35,782 bases of DNA, from NCBI GenBank assembly GCA_036404255.1, contig DASWOP010000193.1, forward strand, positions 1 through 35,782, written 5' to 3'. Below are positions 32,458 to 35,782 of the stretch, one piece after another. The position numbers were made by a program, and so were the translations under genes. Under the pieces are notes generated by a model. That model was given only the letters and a program-made list of their open reading frames with translations, was not told the origin of the DNA and did no database searches. The number at the start of each line of letters is the position of its first letter. The stretch's first letter is position 1. The DNA is from JARLFX01 sp036404255 (GTDB lineage: Bacteria; Acidobacteriota; Terriglobia; Terriglobales; Acidobacteriaceae).

Positions 32458-33633
32458 CTATCCTGCGAAAGAAGATCCGCCGAGTAGGCTGCGAGCAATG
32501 ATGCCCCGCATGATCTCGTTGGTGCCCTCGAGTATCTGGTGGACGCGCAGATCTCGAACGATCTTTTCGATGCCGTAGTCCGCAAGGTAGCCGTATCCGC
32601 CAAACAGTTGGAGCGCTTCATTGGCAATATTGAAGCCGGCATCCGTTACAAATCGCTTGGCCATCGCGCACAGCACGGTTGCATTGGATTCATTTGCATC
32701 CAGCGCAGAGGCGGCGCGCCAGAGAAACGTCTGTGCCACTTCGAGTTCGGTGGCCATATCCGCCAGCCGAAACCGCAGTGCCTGAAACTCTGACAACTTC
32801 CGGCCGAAGGCCTCGCGCTCATGCAGATATGCGCGCGCCTTCTCAAGCGCAGAGCGTGCTCCTCCAAGTGAACAGGCAGCAATATTGAGCCGTCCGCCGT
32901 GTAGCGCGGACATGGCAATCTTGAAACCGTTGCCCTCGGTGCCGAGCAGGTTTGCCGCCGGGATGCGAACATCCTCGAAGATAACCTCGCAGGTGGGCTG
33001 AGCGTTCCAGCCCATTTTCTTCTCGGGCGGACCGAACGACAGACCAGCGGTTCCTTTCTCAACAAGAAAGGCCGAAAGCCCGCGTGGGCCTGTGCTGGCT
33101 GTACGTGCGATCACCACATACAGATCGGCGGCTCCCGCTCCTGAGATGAACCGTTTTGTGCCATGCAGAAGGTAATCAGCTCCATCGCGCTCAGCCCGTG
33201 TGGATATAGCCGAAGCGTCTGATCCGGCCGCCGGTTCAGACAGGCAGTATGCACCCAGCAGATTAAAGTTGCACAGTCGTGGCAACCATTCATCTCTCTG
33301 CTGTTGATTGCCGAACTGGTCCACAATCAGCGCAACCATATTGTGTACTGAGAAATAGCCGGCGATACACGGGCACGCCTGCGCCAGACTGTCGTAGATA
33401 AGCACTGCATCCAGCCGGCTCAGATTACTGCCGCCGGCGTCGCGCGCAACGCAGATGCCACCCATTCCAAGTGCGGCGCCGCTGCGTATCACGTCGACGG
33501 GAAAATGCTTCTCCTGATCCCACCGAATGGAATGAGGTGCAATTCGTTCCTGGGCAAAAGTGAATGCGCTGTCTCGTATGGCCAGTTGCGCTGAAGTGAG
33601 CGAAAATTGTCTGGTTGGTTCTGTACCGCTCAT
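32458..33633 (-). CDS. Acyl-CoA dehydrogenase, isobutyryl/short-branched-chain type
   Basis: A 391-residue FAD-dependent enzyme oxidising acyl-CoA to 2-enoyl-CoA. Features are ITFAQERIAPHS-like N-terminal helices, AYCLSEPAAGSDASAI (FAD/substrate contact), GTKRFISGAGAADLYVV, a QLFGGYGYLADY stretch and the catalytic Glu in LEGTNEIMRGI. The sequence is closest in my memory to isobutyryl-CoA dehydrogenases of valine breakdown. It is transcribed towards operon C and ends 15 bp from fabG, so it belongs to a separate unit. It may simply be a valine catabolism gene; a link to iso-branched acyl chains in the neighbouring locus is speculative. Confidence 0.92.
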   Translation of the reverse strand: MSGTEPTRQFSLTSAQLAIRDSAFTFAQERIAPHSIRWDQEKHFPVDVIRSGAALGMGGICVARDAGGSNLSRLDAVLIYDSLAQACPCIAGYFSVHNMVALIVDQFGNQQQRDEWLPRLCNFNLLGAYCLSEPAAGSDASAISTRAERDGADYLLHGTKRFISGAGAADLYVVIARTASTGPRGLSAFLVEKGTAGLSFGPPEKKMGWNAQPTCEVIFEDVRIPAANLLGTEGNGFKIAMSALHGGRLNIAACSLGGARSALEKARAYLHEREAFGRKLSEFQALRFRLADMATELEVAQTFLWRAASALDANESNATVLCAMAKRFVTDAGFNIANEALQLFGGYGYLADYGIEKIVRDLRVHQILEGTNEIMRGIIARSLLGGSSFAG

Positions 33634-33651
33634 CGATCGGACTGCCTCTCT

Positions 33652-33678
33652 GATTTACACCGGCCGCACACCTGTCAA
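33652..33678 (-). promoter_or_regulatory. Possible promoter of the acyl-CoA dehydrogenase gene
   Basis: On the minus strand a perfect TTGACA (33678-33673) is followed after 15 bp by TAAATC (33657-33652), about 20 bp before the ATG at 33633. The spacer is short and the -10 weak. A TATAGT at 33693-33688 is an alternative -10 slightly upstream. Confidence 0.3.
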
Positions 33679-33981
33679 TAGTCCGGTACTATACGAATTC
33701 TGTTGTGGTTTGGGAAGTATCACTATGGTATTCCCTCGGAAATGCATTGCGTCCACGCAGACACTGATTCCCGGCATTTCCCTGATACAGTCTTGGTTCA
33801 TCCCGTGTTAACGGGAATTTGGAGAGCAGGGGGCGGCGCAGCCTGCGTCCTCAACCATTCAGCCACTCCGACAGCATCTTCAGATGCGGACCCAGCCAAT
33901 CCTTACGGCTGCGATGGACCCTTGGGGCTCCATGGTTGGCCCTACAGAGCATATTGGCAAAAGCTAAGTAATTGGAAATAT
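33679..33981. other. Non-coding stretch between acyl-CoA dehydrogenase and tRNA-Pro
   Basis: No credible gene is present; the open frames are short and lack ribosome sites. It holds a small hairpin TCCCGT-GTTA-ACGGGA at 33801-33816. At 33872-33841, read on the minus strand, there is a tract GTGGCTGAATGGTTGAGGAC that looks like the D-arm region of a serine/leucine tRNA, without a matching T-arm. It lies downstream of the tRNA 3' end, where integrated elements often leave debris, but no integrase or repeat of the tRNA end was found. Confidence 0.4.
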
Positions 33982-34058
33982 TGGTCGGGACGACTAGATT
34001 CGAACTAGCGACCTCACCCACCCCAAGGGTGCGCTCTACCAGGCTGAGCCACGTCCCG
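33982..34058 (-). tRNA. tRNA-Pro (anticodon GGG), 3' CCA encoded
   Basis: On the minus strand a complete cloverleaf folds. The 7-bp acceptor stem is CGGGACG/CGTCCCG, the D-arm GCTC/GAGC, and the anticodon stem CACCC/GGGTG with loop TTGGGGT giving anticodon GGG (proline codons CCC/CCU). The T-arm is GCTAG/CTAGT with loop TTCGAAT. The discriminator A is followed by genomic CCA (33984-33982). Confidence 0.95.
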
Positions 34059-34124
34059 ACTTGCTGCATTGCGCCAGTCCAAACGGAAAGGCGCGGGGTA
34101 CATACACTGCCAAGTATACCCGAT

Positions 34125-34487
34125 TTATGCGGTTGGCAGCGGCAGTCCAAACGCCCGCAGCATACTTAGTTTGTCCCAATACCCGCGCTGGAAGACGATC
34201 CGCTCCGCCACCACGTGAAAGAAGCCGCACCCGCGCAGTCCCGTCGGGTCGCGCCACTCCAGGATGGCCCATTCGCCATCCTCAAAGATGTTCTCCACAA
34301 TGCAGTGCATCTCCGAAGCATTGGCAAATTCGCCCGCAAACATGGCGCGAATCGCCTCTCGCCCCACCACCGGCTCATTCGCCACCTGGTGATTGATGGC
34401 GTCTTCCGTGTAGAAAGCCGCCAGGGCAGGCACATCCCCGCGGTTGAATGCCTCAACCCACGCTGCAACCACCTGCCGCGGACTCAT
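34125..34487 (-). CDS. SnoaL/NTF2-like small protein
   Basis: This 120-residue protein has the cone-shaped NTF2-like fold pattern. It begins VVAAWVEAFNRGDVPALAAFY with TEDAINHQ, followed by GREAIRAMF and strands ending AILEWRDPTG and CGFFHVVAERIVFQRGYWD. Such proteins are small ketosteroid-isomerase-like enzymes or ligand binders; the function is not predictable. Its ATG overlaps the stop of the yggX-like gene (ATGA), so the two are co-transcribed. The gene ends 66 bp before the tRNA-Pro 5' end. Confidence 0.88.
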   Translation of the reverse strand: MSPRQVVAAWVEAFNRGDVPALAAFYTEDAINHQVANEPVVGREAIRAMFAGEFANASEMHCIVENIFEDGEWAILEWRDPTGLRGCGFFHVVAERIVFQRGYWDKLSMLRAFGLPLPTA

Positions 34488-34756
34488 GCCTTCGGCGCGA
34501 CGAATTCCTTCGGCAGAGCGCCGCCTTCACCGAAGAAGAACTCATTCATCTGCTCCACCAGGAACTCCTGCGCCTCGCGCGTCCACGGCTGCAGCCGGTA
34601 CTCATTCAGCAGCATCTTCTGCCGCTCCACCCACTCGCCCCACGCCTTCTTGGACACACTCTTATAGATCTTCTGGCCAAAGTCAGAGTCGAACGGCGGC
34701 TCGTCCAATCCTTCCATCTCGGCCTTGTACTTTGCGCAGAAAACCATATGTGCCAT
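34484..34756 (-). CDS. yggX: YggX-type Fe(II)-trafficking / oxidative damage protection protein
   Basis: A 90-residue protein matching YggX in length and sequence: MAHMVFCAKYK with the conserved Cys7, an ERQKMLLNEYRL stretch and EQMNEFFFGEG near the C-terminus. YggX protects labile [4Fe-4S] clusters and moves Fe(II) in the cytoplasm. The ATG at 34756 has GGAG about 10 nt upstream. It is on the minus strand with the SnoaL-like gene. Its presence close to a locus rich in iron-sulfur enzymes is probably coincidental. Confidence 0.93.
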   Translation of the reverse strand: MAHMVFCAKYKAEMEGLDEPPFDSDFGQKIYKSVSKKAWGEWVERQKMLLNEYRLQPWTREAQEFLVEQMNEFFFGEGGALPKEFVAPKA

Positions 34757-34810
34757 TGCAGTAAATCTCCTCGGGAAATAGGCTGTTCATCCAATTGTAA
34801 GCGACTGGGA

Positions 34811-34856
34811 CCCGCATACGAAGCGGGTGCCCCGGGTCTCGCTTTTGAGACCCGGG
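34811..34856. repeat. Two adjacent intergenic hairpins
   Basis: CCCGC-atacgaa-GCGGG at 34811-34827 is followed by a perfect 10-bp stem CCCGGGTCTC / GAGACCCGGG with loop GCTTTT (34831-34856). A related GCACGCGAAGTGGGTGCCCC occurs at 34914-34933 next to the first unit's ATACGAAGCGGGTGCCCC, so this is a repeated intergenic element. There is no coding capacity. Confidence 0.7.
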
Positions 34857-35060
34857 ATCGGATGCTCGAGCAGCGGCTACCACCCAAAGTACAGCCACGA
34901 TTTTTGGAACAGGCACGCGAAGTGGGTGCCCCTGCCTTTATTTGTCATTCCGAAGCGCAGCGCGCGGAATCTGCTTTTAGCCTTTGCGGTTGCTTCTGCT
35001 CTTTTTGCGTTTGTTTCTGCTGTTGCTCTTTTTACTTCTGCTCTTAATGCCTTGATTAAG
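34857..35060. other. Intergenic region with low-complexity pyrimidine tract
   Basis: No gene is supported. From about 34985 to 35047 the plus strand is a pyrimidine-rich run built of imperfect repeats such as TTCTGCTCTTTTT and TTGCTCTTTTTAC. Open frames through it show biased, repetitive composition and no ribosome site. Confidence 0.5.
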
Positions 35061-35140
35061 CCCCCGGCTTTAGCCGGGGGGAGTGTGGGCTTTAGCCCGC
35101 ACGGAAGAACTTCGCGAAGAGTAAACGGGGCTTTAGCCCC
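35061..35140. repeat. Three tandem CTTTAG-loop hairpins (REP-like) downstream of RNase R
   Basis: CCCCCGGC-TTTA-GCCGGGGG (35061-35080), GGGC-TTTA-GCCC within 35087-35098, and GGGGC-TTTA-GCCCC (35127-35140) share one core and the same TTTA loop. Such units are scattered between genes in many acidobacterial genomes. They lie 36-115 bp past the RNase R stop and may help end transcription. Confidence 0.75.
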
Positions 35141-35175
35141 TGAGGTACGCTTTCTCTCCTCAGCCACCAAACCGC

Positions 35176-35782
35176 TTACTTCCGCCGCTTCCCCTTAGCC
35201 TTCAAATTCCGTGCCCTCGTCTTCTTCTTCCCCGACCTTTTCGGGCTCAGCGCCGGCCGATCCGGCTTTGGCTCTCTCGCCTTACCCTTGCGCGCCGGGA
35301 GATCATCCACTCCCGGCATCACGGCAAATTGCAGCCGTTTCTGCTGACGATCCACGCGATCCAGCAGCACATGCACGCGCTGTCCCATGTGGTAGCGGCG
35401 TCCCGTGCGTGAGCCGCATATCTCGCGGGTCGTATCGCGGAACGTATAGTGGTCGTCCGTCAGCGACGACAGCGGCACCAGTCCCTCCACGAACAGCTCA
35501 TCCAGCTCCACAAAGAATCCGAACTTCGTCACCGACAGAATCATCGCGTCGAAATCTTCCCCAACGCGGTCCTGCATAAACTTGATCTTCTTCCACTCGA
35601 TCAGCTCGCGCTCCGCCTCTTCCGCGCGACGCTCCGCCTGGCTGCTCTCCGCCGCAATCGCCGCCAGCTCGCTCTCCGGTATAGGACTCTCAATTGTCGC
35701 CGAATCTGCCGTTGTCGTCTTCGATTTAACGTTCGCCGTGCGCGCAGCACCCCACGGATGCGGCGCGTCACTGAACAGCGCC
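35176..35782 (-). CDS. rnr: Ribonuclease R, C-terminal part (5' end beyond window)
   Basis: The frame runs from the window edge to a stop at 35176, about 202 codons. After an Ala/Glu-rich helix (AERRAEEAERELIEWKKIKFM) comes the S1 RNA-binding domain of RNase R/VacB: VGEDFDAMILSVTKFGFFV, ELFVEGLVPLSSL, YHMGQRVHVLLDRVD. A strongly basic C-terminal tail (GKKKTRARNLKAKGKRRK) is usual for this 3'-5' exoribonuclease. The catalytic RNB domain would lie outside the window. An internal ATG at 35577 is not the start. Confidence 0.9.
   Translation of the reverse strand, partial: ALFSDAPHPWGAARTANVKSKTTTADSATIESPIPESELAAIAAESSQAERRAEEAERELIEWKKIKFMQDRVGEDFDAMILSVTKFGFFVELDELFVEGLVPLSSLTDDHYTFRDTTREICGSRTGRRYHMGQRVHVLLDRVDRQQKRLQFAVMPGVDDLPARKGKAREPKPDRPALSPKRSGKKKTRARNLKAKGKRRK

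Noticed and set aside
33838..34150. Open frame across the tRNA-Pro gene as a small protein
   Set aside because: It reads through a clear tRNA gene, has no ribosome site and no recognisable domain.
1..35782. CRISPR arrays, insertion sequences, prophage or toxin-antitoxin genes
   Set aside because: I looked for regularly spaced repeats, transposase motifs and small paired genes and found none; the only repeats are the short hairpins and the 12-bp direct repeat listed.

Overview
The window looks like chromosomal DNA of an acidobacterium, probably class Terriglobia (Acidobacteriaceae). This is inferred from moderately high GC, gene content (GH31 alpha-glucosidase, YggX, RNase R) and tandem GGGGCTTTAGCCCC-type intergenic hairpins; no marker gene fixes the genus. 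I see no rRNA, CRISPR array, insertion sequence, integrase or phage gene.

Layout. Positions 2-3256 (+) hold the 3' part of a GH31 alpha-glucosidase and a small secreted protein. Positions 3269-32442 hold one large lipid-type biosynthetic locus in three blocks. Block A (minus strand, 13728 down to 3269) is a tightly packed ten-gene operon: PHP-domain protein, acyl carrier protein (ACP), B12-type radical SAM enzyme, LpxL-like acyltransferase, ketosynthase, degenerate ketosynthase partner, KASIII-like synthase, AMP-forming acyl ligase, second ACP, second B12-type radical SAM enzyme. Block B (plus strand, 14004-19279), divergent from A, encodes a split BcrA/BadF-HgdB-type ATP-driven reductase/dehydratase system. 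It faces a third B12-type radical SAM gene (20714-19293, minus). Block C (plus strand, 20893-32442) encodes a NodB-type deacetylase, GT2 glycosyltransferase, LolA-like carrier, FabZ-like dehydratase, DUF2062-methyltransferase fusion, MMPL/RND exporter, a tetraether-synthase (Tes)-like radical SAM protein, a 984-residue outer-membrane beta-barrel fusion and FabG. Positions 32458-35782 are ordinary housekeeping: acyl-CoA dehydrogenase, tRNA-Pro(GGG), SnoaL-like protein, YggX and the 3' end of RNase R.

How the genes may work together (inference). Ligase, ACPs, KASIII, KS plus KS partner, FabZ and FabG form a dedicated fatty-acid/polyene synthase lacking its own enoyl reductase. Three B12-type radical SAM enzymes, two of them directly downstream of an ACP gene, could tailor the chain. 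The acyltransferase and glycosyltransferase would build a lipid, the methyltransferase decorate it, and MMPL, LolA and the beta-barrel protein move it to the outer membrane. The BcrA/HgdB-type pair (a family that includes clostridial plasmalogen synthase) and the Tes-like protein (whose archaeal relatives join lipid tails) are the most exciting parts. Together they suggest an uncharacterised route to an ether-linked and/or membrane-spanning lipid such as the iso-diabolic-acid lipids known from Acidobacteria, assembled on an aryl-polyene-like export chassis. A CRP/FNR-type palindrome lies in the divergent A/B promoter region.
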